A stretch of DNA of 64,000 nucleotides, from NCBI GenBank assembly GCA_052266715.1, contig JBQPRB010000003.1, one strand, 5' to 3'. Within the stretch, counting starts at the first letter, position 1. Each line of letters starts with the position of its first letter. Source of the stretch: Jeotgalibaca sp052266715 (GTDB lineage: Bacteria; Bacillota; Bacilli; Lactobacillales; Aerococcaceae). Below the pieces are notes generated by a model. It was not told the DNA's origin, searched no databases, and saw only the letters and a program-made list of their open reading frames with translations. Both the position numbers and the translations under genes were made by a program. Positions 51,728 through 60,664 of the stretch are shown piece after piece.

Positions 51728-54387
51728 TGAAAAAAAATATCAAACGAATCCGGAGTCTCAGACGCTATTTGGTTTTTCTGTCGGCACTGGTCAGTATGGT
51801 CAGTATTTTTATCATTATCCTTTTTTTCTCTAACGAAGTAGATGATTATCTCATTGAGCAAAAACAAAACTACGCTGAGGAATCACTCTCGCGTTCGTCT
51901 TTTATTTTGGAACGAGAATTGAACAAAGTGACGAACCTGGTTGGGAAAATTCAAAACAATGAAACCATTATCTCGAGTGTCAATGCCCTGGAAAACTCGG
52001 ATGATTCGCCCATCGTTAAATACAAGCTGTCCCAACAACTGAATGATTTTTTGTTCAGTCTCAATCAAGAAAGCTTTTTGATAAAAAACATCCTGATCAT
52101 CACGCCAAAGACCCAATACAGTGCGACCGGGGATACGGCCGGCTATGAATTGAACGGTTTGGAAATAACGGATAATACCAATACTTATTCGTTATATTCA
52201 GTTCCGACGCTATTGCAGGATGCCAACAGCAACAAGTACACGATGCAGGAGATACTGAATCGTAGCAACACCTATTTAAAAGATGAGTATTTTTTTGCAG
52301 CGAATATCGCGGATAGCAATAAGCAACAAAAAGCGCTGGTATTGGTCGTAATCGATGAACGGGAATTCGCCAACCAACTATTGGCCAGAGACCAATCTCA
52401 AATTATCTTTAACGAATCTGCGGTATTTTTCCAAGGCGAACGCTTTGACAAGAAAAAAATGGGGGACCGATATTTGGCGGATATTTATCCTTATAACCTG
52501 CAACTTGTCTATCAAATGGATGAGACTGCTTCGGATAATACGCCAGTTATTATTGGCATTCTCATCGCATCCGCTCTCTCGGTGCTGATGCTATCCTTTT
52601 TTCTTTCCAAAAGTACATCAGATACGACCTTGGAGCCCATCAATGAACTCCTGGATTGGATGAACCGGCGCCAAGCTACTGAAAAAAAATTCCCACTAAA
52701 TGCCCAAAATCGTTTTGGTTCCAGGAGTTTTCGAGAACGACTGACCTATTATTTTTTTGTGACCATCATCATCCCGGTTGTTGTCGTTTCAGGGCTTTAT
52801 TCCTGGCATGCGTATCAAGGTGCCAGCCGGGAAATGACAGCACTGCATGCTTCCGAACAGAGCGGCAAAGCCTTGATTTTAAGTCAAGAAGTGAAACAAT
52901 TCAAGAAAATATTAGCCACATTTTCTTCGACATTTGGCCTGACAAATCGTGGGTCGTTGGATTTGATTGATGAAGCATCATTGGATGAATTCAAGACAGC
53001 TTATCTGGATACTTTCAGCAATGAATCCATCGGTGTTTATAATGCTGAAGGGGACTTGGTTGTTTCGAGTGGCGCGTTTGTTTTCAACACCGTTGAAAAA
53101 TCGCTGTTGATGAATCGGGAAAACAACCAATCGCGTTTTTCATATAATGTCGGGATGACAAATCGCGGCGAATCCTTCTTGTCCTTGGTCTTGCCCATCG
53201 CCTATCAATCTAATTTCGACCAACCTTTGGGATTCGTTGTTTTGAATATCAGTGAGAAATATTTCGGATCGATACCGTTAATTACCGGCGATAATACCGA
53301 ATTTCTCACCGACAATGATTTGTTTGTCTGGAACTTGAACCAACAAACGATTCAGCTGTTGAATGACGATACACGCGAAAGCCTGTTGGATATGACCGGA
53401 CCAAGCTCAAAGATTTCATTTGGAGACTGGCAATACGGATCGCAATTGAACCAACAGAGTCTTCGGGAAGATATCCAAAATATATTTATCCGTAATTCCT
53501 ACCTTTATTTTATTTTAATCCTGATATTACTTGCCATAACCAATCTTTTGACAAGAAGGGTCATCAAGCCCTTTAATGCTTTGTTGATCAACTTCCAACA
53601 GGATCCGGAGAATTGGGAACAGGCACAGTTGGCTGAAAAAGTGATCGGGATTGATGAAGTAGAAAAACTACGTCAAAATTTCACCCGCGGGCTTGAACGC
53701 TTGAATGCCCTGGTCGATGAGAAACAGGAGCTTCAGGAACATTATCTCAACGAGCGCTACAAAAAACGGGAGATTCAATTATTCGCCCTACAGGATCAAG
53801 TCAATCCACATTTTCTCTACAACGCTTTGGAGAACTTGTTGTACTTGGTGGAAGCAGAGGAAACCGACCGTGCATTGGCGATGGTCAGTTCGTTAAGCCG
53901 CTTTTTCCAATTTGTCACTAATCGCAAGGAATTGATGATTCCTGTATCCAAAGAAATTGCATTTACCAAGAACTATCTGGAAATCATGCAGGAACGGTTC
54001 AATAATTTTAGCGTAAGCTGGGACATCGAGGATACGGTTGTGGATGAGAAAGTTATGAAACTCATCTTGCAGCCACTGGTAGAAAATGTCATCCATCATA
54101 ACGTCAGCCTGACCGATAGCTTGGTCCAAATCACGATTTCCATCAAAAAACAGGATGGAATGATTTGTTTTACCGTTATGGATGATGGCATTGGCATTGA
54201 AGAAAGCAAATTGCAGGAAATCAAGGCTGAGCTATTGGCTTCATCCTACAACAAATCTGGTCTTTATAATGTCCACGATCGTATCAACTTGTATTACGGA
54301 TCGCAAAGTAACTTTTCCATTGACAGTAAGGTCCACGAAGGAACGACCGTCACAATCTGTATCCCTGCGAAAAATAAACAGCCGTAG
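51727..54387 (+). CDS. YesM-like sensor histidine kinase with two membrane sensor modules
   Basis: An 886-residue kinase, about 300 residues longer than typical YesM. Helices are predicted near 14-34, 272-292, 341-360 and 592-608, giving two extracellular sensor domains (about 35-270 and 361-590) in tandem. A HAMP-like linker and coiled coil follow, then the His_kinase domain with H695 (DQVNPHFLYNALENLL) and the ATPase domain (LQPLVENVIHHNV; DDGIGI; GLYNVHDRINLYYG). It phosphorylates the neighbouring YesN-like regulator. The duplicated sensing part suggests detection of two ligands or of a bulky glycan. Confidence 0.88.
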   Translation: MKKNIKRIRSLRRYLVFLSALVSMVSIFIIILFFSNEVDDYLIEQKQNYAEESLSRSSFILERELNKVTNLVGKIQNNETIISSVNALENSDDSPIVKYKLSQQLNDFLFSLNQESFLIKNILIITPKTQYSATGDTAGYELNGLEITDNTNTYSLYSVPTLLQDANSNKYTMQEILNRSNTYLKDEYFFAANIADSNKQQKALVLVVIDEREFANQLLARDQSQIIFNESAVFFQGERFDKKKMGDRYLADIYPYNLQLVYQMDETASDNTPVIIGILIASALSVLMLSFFLSKSTSDTTLEPINELLDWMNRRQATEKKFPLNAQNRFGSRSFRERLTYYFFVTIIIPVVVVSGLYSWHAYQGASREMTALHASEQSGKALILSQEVKQFKKILATFSSTFGLTNRGSLDLIDEASLDEFKTAYLDTFSNESIGVYNAEGDLVVSSGAFVFNTVEKSLLMNRENNQSRFSYNVGMTNRGESFLSLVLPIAYQSNFDQPLGFVVLNISEKYFGSIPLITGDNTEFLTDNDLFVWNLNQQTIQLLNDDTRESLLDMTGPSSKISFGDWQYGSQLNQQSLREDIQNIFIRNSYLYFILILILLAITNLLTRRVIKPFNALLINFQQDPENWEQAQLAEKVIGIDEVEKLRQNFTRGLERLNALVDEKQELQEHYLNERYKKREIQLFALQDQVNPHFLYNALENLLYLVEAEETDRALAMVSSLSRFFQFVTNRKELMIPVSKEIAFTKNYLEIMQERFNNFSVSWDIEDTVVDEKVMKLILQPLVENVIHHNVSLTDSLVQITISIKKQDGMICFTVMDDGIGIEESKLQEIKAELLASSYNKSGLYNVHDRINLYYGSQSNFSIDSKVHEGTTVTICIPAKNKQP

Positions 54388-54446
54388 TTTTTGCACAATC
54401 GAATCGCAATGATGAATGACCGGCCTAACTAGTCGGGAAGGCAACC

Positions 54447-54482
54447 AAGACATTCGTCACCAGTGGACGGATGTCTTTTTTT
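54447..54482 (+). terminator. Terminator after the sensor kinase gene
   Basis: AAGACATTCGTC pairs with GACGGATGTCTT (one G-T) and is followed by Ts. Confidence 0.88.
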
Positions 54483-54533
54483 AGGGTAAATAAAACGCTG
54501 TTTCGTGAAGGAAAACAGGGTTAGGAGAAAAAA

Positions 54534-54803
54534 GTGGCGATTAGCTCGGGAGATATTCTGGAACGCCGCACTTGCGCGGAAAAAGCGGCGATTAGCTCAG
54601 GAAATATTCCGTAACGCCGCACTTGCGCGGAAAAAGCGGCGATTAGCTCAGGAAATATTCGGGAACGCCGCACTTACGCAGAAAAAGCGGCGATTAGCCC
54701 GGGAAATACTCCGGAACGCCGCACTTACGTAGAAAAAGCGGCGATTAGCTCAGGAAATATTCCGTAACGCCGCACTTACGCGAAAAAAACGACGATTAGC
54801 TCA
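54534..54803. repeat. Tandem array of five 51-bp palindromic units plus a partial sixth
   Basis: Units begin at 54534, 54585, 54636, 54687 and 54738, with a decayed part unit from 54789. Each starts GCGGCGATTAGCTC (GTGGCG in unit 1) and has CGCCGC 30 bases on, then ACTT-CGC-A and five As. Units are about 85-95% alike. GCGGCG and CGCCGC pair, as do TTA/TAA and GGAA/TTCC inside, so each unit can fold; CGCCGC also pairs with the next GCGGCG (21 bases apart). No gene lies in 54388-54870. Confidence 0.9.
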
Positions 54804-54870
54804 AGGTAAAAGCCTTGACCGTCGCCCTCAACTTCACGTCAAGAGCTCAAATAAAACCAGGCGGTGACTA

Positions 54871-56529
54871 ATGAACAAGAAAGCGAATGTCCATGTGACC
54901 TTCATGGATACCAATTATCAATATCCTCAAGCCAAATATGAATCTATATTGAGACAAAACGAGCGACACCTGATTCTGCAAGGCTGGAAAAACGATGTCG
55001 TCCAGTGCCAGCTTTCGGTAGCCGCAGGGACGCAGTCAATTGAGAAGCTCGAAGTGAATCCAAGTGATTTGACAGGACCAAACGGAACCATCTTCAAGGA
55101 CCAAATCCGGGTTTACCCCATTCAATCTGTCAATGCGGACGGCCAGGAAGCCAACGAAGTCCTGACCCATGAACCTGTTACCGTTGTGGCACCCAACACG
55201 CTCCAAAATTTCTGGATCCAAATCACGATTCCCAAAACAACCGTAGCTGGCAGTTACACCGGACAAGTAACCGTTGAAGGACAAACATTGGACCTGACCC
55301 TTGAAGTGGCCAATCAGACCTTGCCTGCCAAAACCGCATTCGATGTCGAGTTTTGGCAAAATCCCTTTGCTGTAGCCGAATACTATCAGGTGCCAATCTT
55401 TTCCGAAAAGCATTTTGAAATTCTCACCCCCCATATGGAAAAATACCGCGCAATCGGCGGTAATACAATTACGGCATCCATCGTGGAGGAACCTTGGGAC
55501 GGTCAAACCTACAGCAAAAATGAAACCAAATTCCCGTCCATGGTGAACTGGACCAAAATGCCCAATGGCAAATTTGTATTCGATTACAAGTGGTTCGATC
55601 AATGGGTAGCTTTCAATAAACAATTGCACCTGGGCGATAAAATCGTTTGTTACAGCATTGTCCCTTGGAATAATAAACTTACTTATTTCGACCAAGCTAA
55701 AGCAGAACAAGCCTTTATTCCAGTAGAAGCAGAAACCGAATACCTGAAAGCCTGGGAAGCATTTTTGACAGACTTCATGCAACATCTCGAAGAAAAAGGC
55801 TGGAGCGATAACGTTTATATCGGTATCGATGAACGGGGAGTGGACCGGGTTCCATTTGATTTACTCGCTAAAATTACCGATTCTAAAGGCAATCGTTTCA
55901 AGACATCGGCGGCGATTGACGCAATCGACGAAAAGAAAGCAATCGCTTTACAGGTTGATGCGCTCTCTGTCGGCATTGTCGCTGTCCGCAAAAAAGTCAA
56001 AGAATTTGCGGAAATTCGCTCAGAAAGAAAAGCAAAAGGCTTACCAACCACTGTCTATTCCTGCATGGGACATGCTCCGGGTAACTTTTCCTTGAGTGCT
56101 CCGGCTGAAAGTTACTGGACCATTTTGTATGGGTACGCCCAAAACAGTGACGGATTCCTGCGTTGGGCCTATGATTCTTGGGTGGAAAATCCTTTGGAAG
56201 ATAGCTCGCACCGCTTATTCGAGGCAGGCGACTGTTTCTTGGTTTTCCCTGATCGAAAAGACAGTGCGCACCCGAAACCACAGTCAAGTGTGCGTCTCGA
56301 AAGATTGGCGGAAGGCATCCGTGACGTCAACAAACTAATGATTCTGAAAAAAGACCCAGCGCTAGCCACAGAAATAAATGAAATGCTGGCAACCATCCCA
56401 GCTTACTATGAAGCAACGGAATTCTATTTGATGGACGCCGGGAAAGCGGCCGTTGCCAAAGATACGACCACGATCAAACAAAAAATCGCTGAATTGACAG
56501 CTGCATTCGCTGAGGAGGCCGTCCATTAA
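54871..56529 (+). CDS. GH123-type beta-N-acetylgalactosaminidase (DUF4091)
   Basis: A 552-residue protein with an N-terminal beta-sandwich (1-155), a TIM barrel (about 165-440) and a C-terminal helical part. Acidic pair D320-E321 in VYIGIDERGVD fits the Asp-Glu catalytic pair of GH123, which uses the substrate acetamido group. GYAQNSDGFLRWAYDSWVENP is the DUF4091 signature region. It would release beta-linked GalNAc from glycolipid- or mucin-type sugars, inside the cell since no signal peptide is present. AGGCGGTGA precedes the start. Its stop overlaps the next start (TAATG). Confidence 0.8.
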   Translation: MNKKANVHVTFMDTNYQYPQAKYESILRQNERHLILQGWKNDVVQCQLSVAAGTQSIEKLEVNPSDLTGPNGTIFKDQIRVYPIQSVNADGQEANEVLTHEPVTVVAPNTLQNFWIQITIPKTTVAGSYTGQVTVEGQTLDLTLEVANQTLPAKTAFDVEFWQNPFAVAEYYQVPIFSEKHFEILTPHMEKYRAIGGNTITASIVEEPWDGQTYSKNETKFPSMVNWTKMPNGKFVFDYKWFDQWVAFNKQLHLGDKIVCYSIVPWNNKLTYFDQAKAEQAFIPVEAETEYLKAWEAFLTDFMQHLEEKGWSDNVYIGIDERGVDRVPFDLLAKITDSKGNRFKTSAAIDAIDEKKAIALQVDALSVGIVAVRKKVKEFAEIRSERKAKGLPTTVYSCMGHAPGNFSLSAPAESYWTILYGYAQNSDGFLRWAYDSWVENPLEDSSHRLFEAGDCFLVFPDRKDSAHPKPQSSVRLERLAEGIRDVNKLMILKKDPALATEINEMLATIPAYYEATEFYLMDAGKAAVAKDTTTIKQKIAELTAAFAEEAVH

Positions 56530-57650
56530 TGAAAGAAATTGCATTGCCCAAACAATATCTGAGTGTCATTGAAAAAGCTCCTGGTACCGAACGCCAGTAT
56601 CTGGGACAACCCGATATGGTGCTCTTGGATGATGACCAGACGTTACTTACCGTCTATCCGGCCGGACATGGCGCGGGACCAGTCATTTTAAAGGTCAGCC
56701 CAGATGCTGGGGAGACGTGGGAAGAAAGAACCGATACCCCCGCCTCTTGGCAAGGTTCCTTGGAAACACCGACGCTTTTTAAACTGAACGAAAACAAACT
56801 GATCTTGATTTGTGGTCGACCAAATTGGAAGGGGAACCAAAGCGGTGGCTGGCAAACCTCTCTTTCCCTTGATAATGGGGAAACCTGGAGCGAATTCAAA
56901 ACGCACCACATTAATTTTTCGGACGGAAGCAAAAACTATACGAGTGTCGCGATGGCCAGCCTCATTGCCTTAAAGGATGGCAGGTGGTTGGGTGTTTACC
57001 ATGACGAGCATTTCGTGAACTATAAAACCTATTTGAGCTTTGACGAAAACGAGAACGAACAGTGGAGCGAACCAGAACCTTATCTACAAACTTACCGTAA
57101 TATTGAGGAAGCCTATCAAATCTGTGAAGTGGGCTTGTTCCGTTCGCCCGACAACAAAAGCATCGTGGCGTTGGGCCGTTCCCAATCACACCGGCATCCA
57201 TCCGTCCTGTTCTTTTCCCATGATGAAGGAAAGAGTTGGACGGAACCGACTGATGTCCATCCTGGTTTACAAGGGGAGCGGCATAAAGCGATTTATGATC
57301 CGGTCACTAAGCGTCTGGTCGTGACCTTCCGGGAAATCACGCTCAACAGCGACTCACCTGAAGATTGGCTGGCAGGTGACTGGCTGGCCTGGGTAGGAAC
57401 GTATGAGGACCTCGTCCAAAAACAACCCGGTGCTTTCCGCATCCGTCTGGCGGAAGACTGGACCAATACGCCGAAGTCAGGGGATACCGGTTATGCCGGC
57501 ATCGTCGTCCAAAAAGATGGCACTTTTATTATGAACACCTATGGCCATTGGGATAAAGAGTTTTCCGAAAGTTGGCAAGGCGGCGTTTTGACAGACCTTT
57601 GCTACATTATCCAAGCCAAATTCAAGTTGGAGGAAATCGAAAATGTTTGA
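56529..57650 (+). CDS. Asp-box beta-propeller protein of the sialidase superfamily
   Basis: A 373-residue propeller with Asp-box-like repeats: SPDAGETW, SLDNGETW and SHDEGKSW. GQPDMVLLDD at residues 26-35 stands where true sialidases have the RIP arginine motif; a later Arg (TFREITLN) may belong to an Arg triad, but the first one is not evident. It may therefore be a non-sialidase glycosidase or lyase acting on a host glycan. No signal peptide. Coupled to GH123 by a one-base overlap and to GH35 by 8 bp, so the three act together. Confidence 0.75.
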   Translation: MKEIALPKQYLSVIEKAPGTERQYLGQPDMVLLDDDQTLLTVYPAGHGAGPVILKVSPDAGETWEERTDTPASWQGSLETPTLFKLNENKLILICGRPNWKGNQSGGWQTSLSLDNGETWSEFKTHHINFSDGSKNYTSVAMASLIALKDGRWLGVYHDEHFVNYKTYLSFDENENEQWSEPEPYLQTYRNIEEAYQICEVGLFRSPDNKSIVALGRSQSHRHPSVLFFSHDEGKSWTEPTDVHPGLQGERHKAIYDPVTKRLVVTFREITLNSDSPEDWLAGDWLAWVGTYEDLVQKQPGAFRIRLAEDWTNTPKSGDTGYAGIVVQKDGTFIMNTYGHWDKEFSESWQGGVLTDLCYIIQAKFKLEEIENV

Positions 57651-59388
57651 AATCAAAGATGACTTTTACCTCAATGATAAGCCCATCAAAATCATTTCCG
57701 GCGCGATTCATTATTTCCGCGTCGTACCGGAATATTGGGAGGACCGCCTTTTGAAATTGAAGGCGATGGGGTGTAACACGGTTGAGACCTATGTCCCCTG
57801 GAATGCGCACGAACCAGAAGAAGGTCAGTTTAACTTCGAGTGGATATTGGATATCCGAAGCTTTATCCAAACTGCCCAAAAAGTAGGGCTGATGGTCATT
57901 GTGCGGCCATCCCCGTACATCTGCGCCGAATGGGAATTCGGTGGTTTGCCGGCTTGGCTCCTGCAATATGAGGATATGAAGTTACGGGTTAACCATCCTA
58001 TTTTCCTGGAAAAAGTCGACAACTACTTCCAGCGCTTGTTCCAGGAATTCGCCGACCTTCAAATCGAACAGGGCGGCCCGATTATCATGATGCAGGTCGA
58101 AAACGAGTACGGTAGCTTCGGCAGCGACAAAACTTATTTGAAGAAAGTCGCGCAAATGATGCGAAAATACGGCGCTACCGTACCCTTCGTGACCAGTGAT
58201 GGCGCATGGAGTGACATGTTGAAAAATGGGACGGTTCTGGATGATGCCTACCCGACCGTTAATTGCGGCTCCAAACTAGTGGAAAGCATGCAGGAAGTCC
58301 GGAATTTCACCAAGAGTGAAGGCCCTCTGATGGTCATGGAATATTGGATTGGCTGGTTCGATGCCTGGGGGCGGGATCACCATACCCGCGATTTTGAAAG
58401 TGCCGCTCAGGAATTGGATGAAGCCCTTGAAATCGGCCACGTGAACTTTTACATGTTCCATGGTGGCACCAACTTTGGTTTCTGGAATGGATCCAACTAT
58501 TACGAAACCCATTCGCCGGACACGACCTCTTACGATTATGACGCACCTTTGACCGAATGGGGCGACGTCAGTGAGAAATACAAAGCCTTACAGACTGTTA
58601 TCAAAAAACATGCAACGGTGGAAGAAGTAGCTCTGCCTGAACCAATCAAGAAAATACATTACGGAACTTACCAAGTGACAAACAGCACCTCACTTTTTGC
58701 CAACCTGGAAAACTTGGCTGTGAAATCTGAGCACAGCTACACCTTGCCGATGGAAAAATTGGGCCAAAATTTTGGTTACGTCTTGTACGAAACGGATTTA
58801 GGTGAAGCCCGTGAAATCCATGATTTCAAGTTACTTGGGGCCAATGATCGCGCTCAAGTATTCGTGAACGATAAACACGTCTTGACCCAGTACGACCAAG
58901 AGCTGGGGACAGAAGCAACCTTCCCTTTGGCCGACGAAGAAAATCGTTTGTCGATTTTGGTGGAAAATCTGGGGCGGGTGAATTATTCTTCGGTCCTGAA
59001 CCATCAACACAAAGGCATTAACGAAGGCGTCATCATGAACCGTGCTTTTTTGAGCGATTGGAATCATTATTCCTTGCCGCTGGATAATATTGACCAAGTC
59101 GATTTCACCAAAGCATACCAAGCCGGTTTGCCGAGCTTCCATCAATTCAAGGTTGAAATCGATGAAATAGGTGATACCTTCATCGATATGACTGGTTGGG
59201 GCAAAGGCGTTGTCTTCGTCAACGGCTTCAACCTCGGCCGCTTCTGGGAAATCGGGCCGCAATTCCGCCTCTATTTACCAGGGCCACTGTTGAAACAAGG
59301 CGAGAACACAATCGTAATTTTTGAAACAGAAGGGGTCGTAAAAGACACGATTACACTGACGGATGTACCGCCATTCGAGAGACAATAA
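57643..59388 (+). CDS. GH35 beta-galactosidase (BgaC-like)
   Basis: A 581-residue GH35 enzyme: SGAIHYFRVVPEYWEDRL at the start, WEFGGLPAWLL, acid/base E155 (VENEYGSFG), nucleophile E233 (VMEYWIGWFDAWG), then two C-terminal beta domains (NGFNLGRFWEIGPQ near the end). It is like streptococcal BgaC, which is specific for Gal-beta-1,3-GlcNAc/GalNAc and is not secreted by a classical signal. Beside GH123 it would remove galactose from Gal-beta-1,3-GalNAc cores. It overlaps the previous gene by 8 bp. Confidence 0.9.
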   Translation: MFEIKDDFYLNDKPIKIISGAIHYFRVVPEYWEDRLLKLKAMGCNTVETYVPWNAHEPEEGQFNFEWILDIRSFIQTAQKVGLMVIVRPSPYICAEWEFGGLPAWLLQYEDMKLRVNHPIFLEKVDNYFQRLFQEFADLQIEQGGPIIMMQVENEYGSFGSDKTYLKKVAQMMRKYGATVPFVTSDGAWSDMLKNGTVLDDAYPTVNCGSKLVESMQEVRNFTKSEGPLMVMEYWIGWFDAWGRDHHTRDFESAAQELDEALEIGHVNFYMFHGGTNFGFWNGSNYYETHSPDTTSYDYDAPLTEWGDVSEKYKALQTVIKKHATVEEVALPEPIKKIHYGTYQVTNSTSLFANLENLAVKSEHSYTLPMEKLGQNFGYVLYETDLGEAREIHDFKLLGANDRAQVFVNDKHVLTQYDQELGTEATFPLADEENRLSILVENLGRVNYSSVLNHQHKGINEGVIMNRAFLSDWNHYSLPLDNIDQVDFTKAYQAGLPSFHQFKVEIDEIGDTFIDMTGWGKGVVFVNGFNLGRFWEIGPQFRLYLPGPLLKQGENTIVIFETEGVVKDTITLTDVPPFERQ

Positions 59389-59403
59389 GGAGGAAATGAC
59401 GAA

Positions 59404-60510
59404 ATGGAACAATTACGCTTAGGTATTATTGGTGCTGGCTTTAGATGGAACATCACCGATTTTTGGCATCAACCAGAAGGACGGTCCATCATCACCGCAC
59501 TGGCAGAAATCGATGAGACTGCCATGAACAAATTTAAAGCCAAATATCCGGATGAAGCTATTTTTTATACAGACGATTACCATGAACTATTGAAGCGCGA
59601 CGATGTGGATGCGGTCGTCGTCTTGACCGAAGATTACAAGCACAAACAACAAGCCATCGATGTTTTACGAGCGGGCAAGGACCTGTATTTGGAAAAACCG
59701 ATGGCCATTACAATTGAGGATTGTGATGAAATCATTTCGGTCTGGAAGGAATCCGGCCGTAAACTGATGATCGGCTTCAACATGCGTTACATGCCAATGT
59801 ACGAAACGATGAAACAAGTGATAGACGACGGGACCATCGGGGAAGTGAAAGCCGTTTGGGTGCGCCATTTCGTTGGACGGGGCGGCATTTATTACTACCA
59901 GGATTGGCATCGCAACTCTAAATATACGAATTCCTTGTTGTTGCAAAAAGCTTCCCATGACATTGATGTGATTCATATGTTGACGGGCAGCTATGTGAAA
60001 AAGGTTTCCGCTTTCGGGAGTCTCGATTTTTACGACAAACCGGAGAATTTTGAAGCGGATGGTTTGACCCACCAAACCGCTGCGGAAATCGATGTCGAGG
60101 ACAACAACGTTCTTATCATGGAATTGGAAAACGGCGTGAAGGCTTCCTATCTGCAATGCCATTTCACACCTGACTATTCCCGCAACTATGTGGTGATCGG
60201 CACAAAAGGCCGTCTCGAAAACGACGACGTCAATGATACCATCACCATCAAAACCCGTAATACCGATAGTCTGCACGACAAGAGCGACATCGTCATCCAG
60301 ATGAAACCGACGCTCGGTGACCATGCCGGTGCCGACCCGCAAATTGCCAATGCTTTTGTGGAATACATTTTGGACGGTGTCGAACCAAAAGCTTCACCCC
60401 TTGATGGTCGCATGAGCGTGGCTGTTGGTGTCAAGGCGACCGAATCGGTCCGAAGCGGCGGCATCATGCAGGAAGTTCCGCAGTACTTGAGTCAGTTCGT
60501 TCCTCAATAA
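59404..60510 (+). CDS. Gfo/Idh/MocA-family oxidoreductase
   Basis: A 368-residue NAD-dependent oxidoreductase: GIIGAGFRWNITDFW, VVLTEDYKHKQQAIDVLRAGKDLYLEKPMAI with the conserved Lys, FNMRYMPMYETMK, and ASHDIDVIHMLTG with the His-Asp pair of the active site. Last gene of the GH123-GH35 operon, ended by a terminator. In glycan loci such proteins may oxidise sugars at C3 or act like GH109 glycosidases; no GH109-specific motif was recognised. AAGGAGG lies upstream. Confidence 0.82.
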   Translation: MEQLRLGIIGAGFRWNITDFWHQPEGRSIITALAEIDETAMNKFKAKYPDEAIFYTDDYHELLKRDDVDAVVVLTEDYKHKQQAIDVLRAGKDLYLEKPMAITIEDCDEIISVWKESGRKLMIGFNMRYMPMYETMKQVIDDGTIGEVKAVWVRHFVGRGGIYYYQDWHRNSKYTNSLLLQKASHDIDVIHMLTGSYVKKVSAFGSLDFYDKPENFEADGLTHQTAAEIDVEDNNVLIMELENGVKASYLQCHFTPDYSRNYVVIGTKGRLENDDVNDTITIKTRNTDSLHDKSDIVIQMKPTLGDHAGADPQIANAFVEYILDGVEPKASPLDGRMSVAVGVKATESVRSGGIMQEVPQYLSQFVPQ

Positions 60511-60514
60511 AGCC

Positions 60515-60560
60515 AAAAGACGATGCGAACCGGCATGCTGGTTGTGCATCGTCTTTTTTT
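60515..60560 (+). terminator. Terminator of the GH123-GH35 operon
   Basis: AAAAGACGATGC pairs with GCATCGTCTTTT, with ACC/GGT inside, and ends in Ts. Confidence 0.9.
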
Positions 60561-60561
60561 G

Positions 60562-60624
60562 TTGACTTTCACAAGAGAGTATTTTAAACTGGTAATGACC
60601 AGTAGATACCAGACGATACCAGTC
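60562..60624 (+). promoter_or_regulatory. Promoter and repeated operator of the gntR-agaS-like cluster
   Basis: TTGACT (60562-60567), 17-bp spacer, TAAACT (60585-60590). ACTGGTAATGACCAGT at 60588-60603 is a palindrome over the start region, followed by two direct copies GATACCAGAC and GATACCAGTC (60605-60614, 60615-60624). The TGGTA/TACCA half-sites fit a GntR/UTRA regulator, so autoregulation is likely. Confidence 0.75.
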
Positions 60625-60664
60625 GGGTAATTAAAATCACACAAAACAAGAAAAGAGGGAATAG

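Noticed and set aside
54505..54732. A 75-residue open frame of 17-residue repeats across the 51-bp array
   Set aside because: 51 is a multiple of three, so any open unit repeats as peptide. The frame stops by a TAG in unit 4 while DNA conservation continues, and there is no ribosome binding site.
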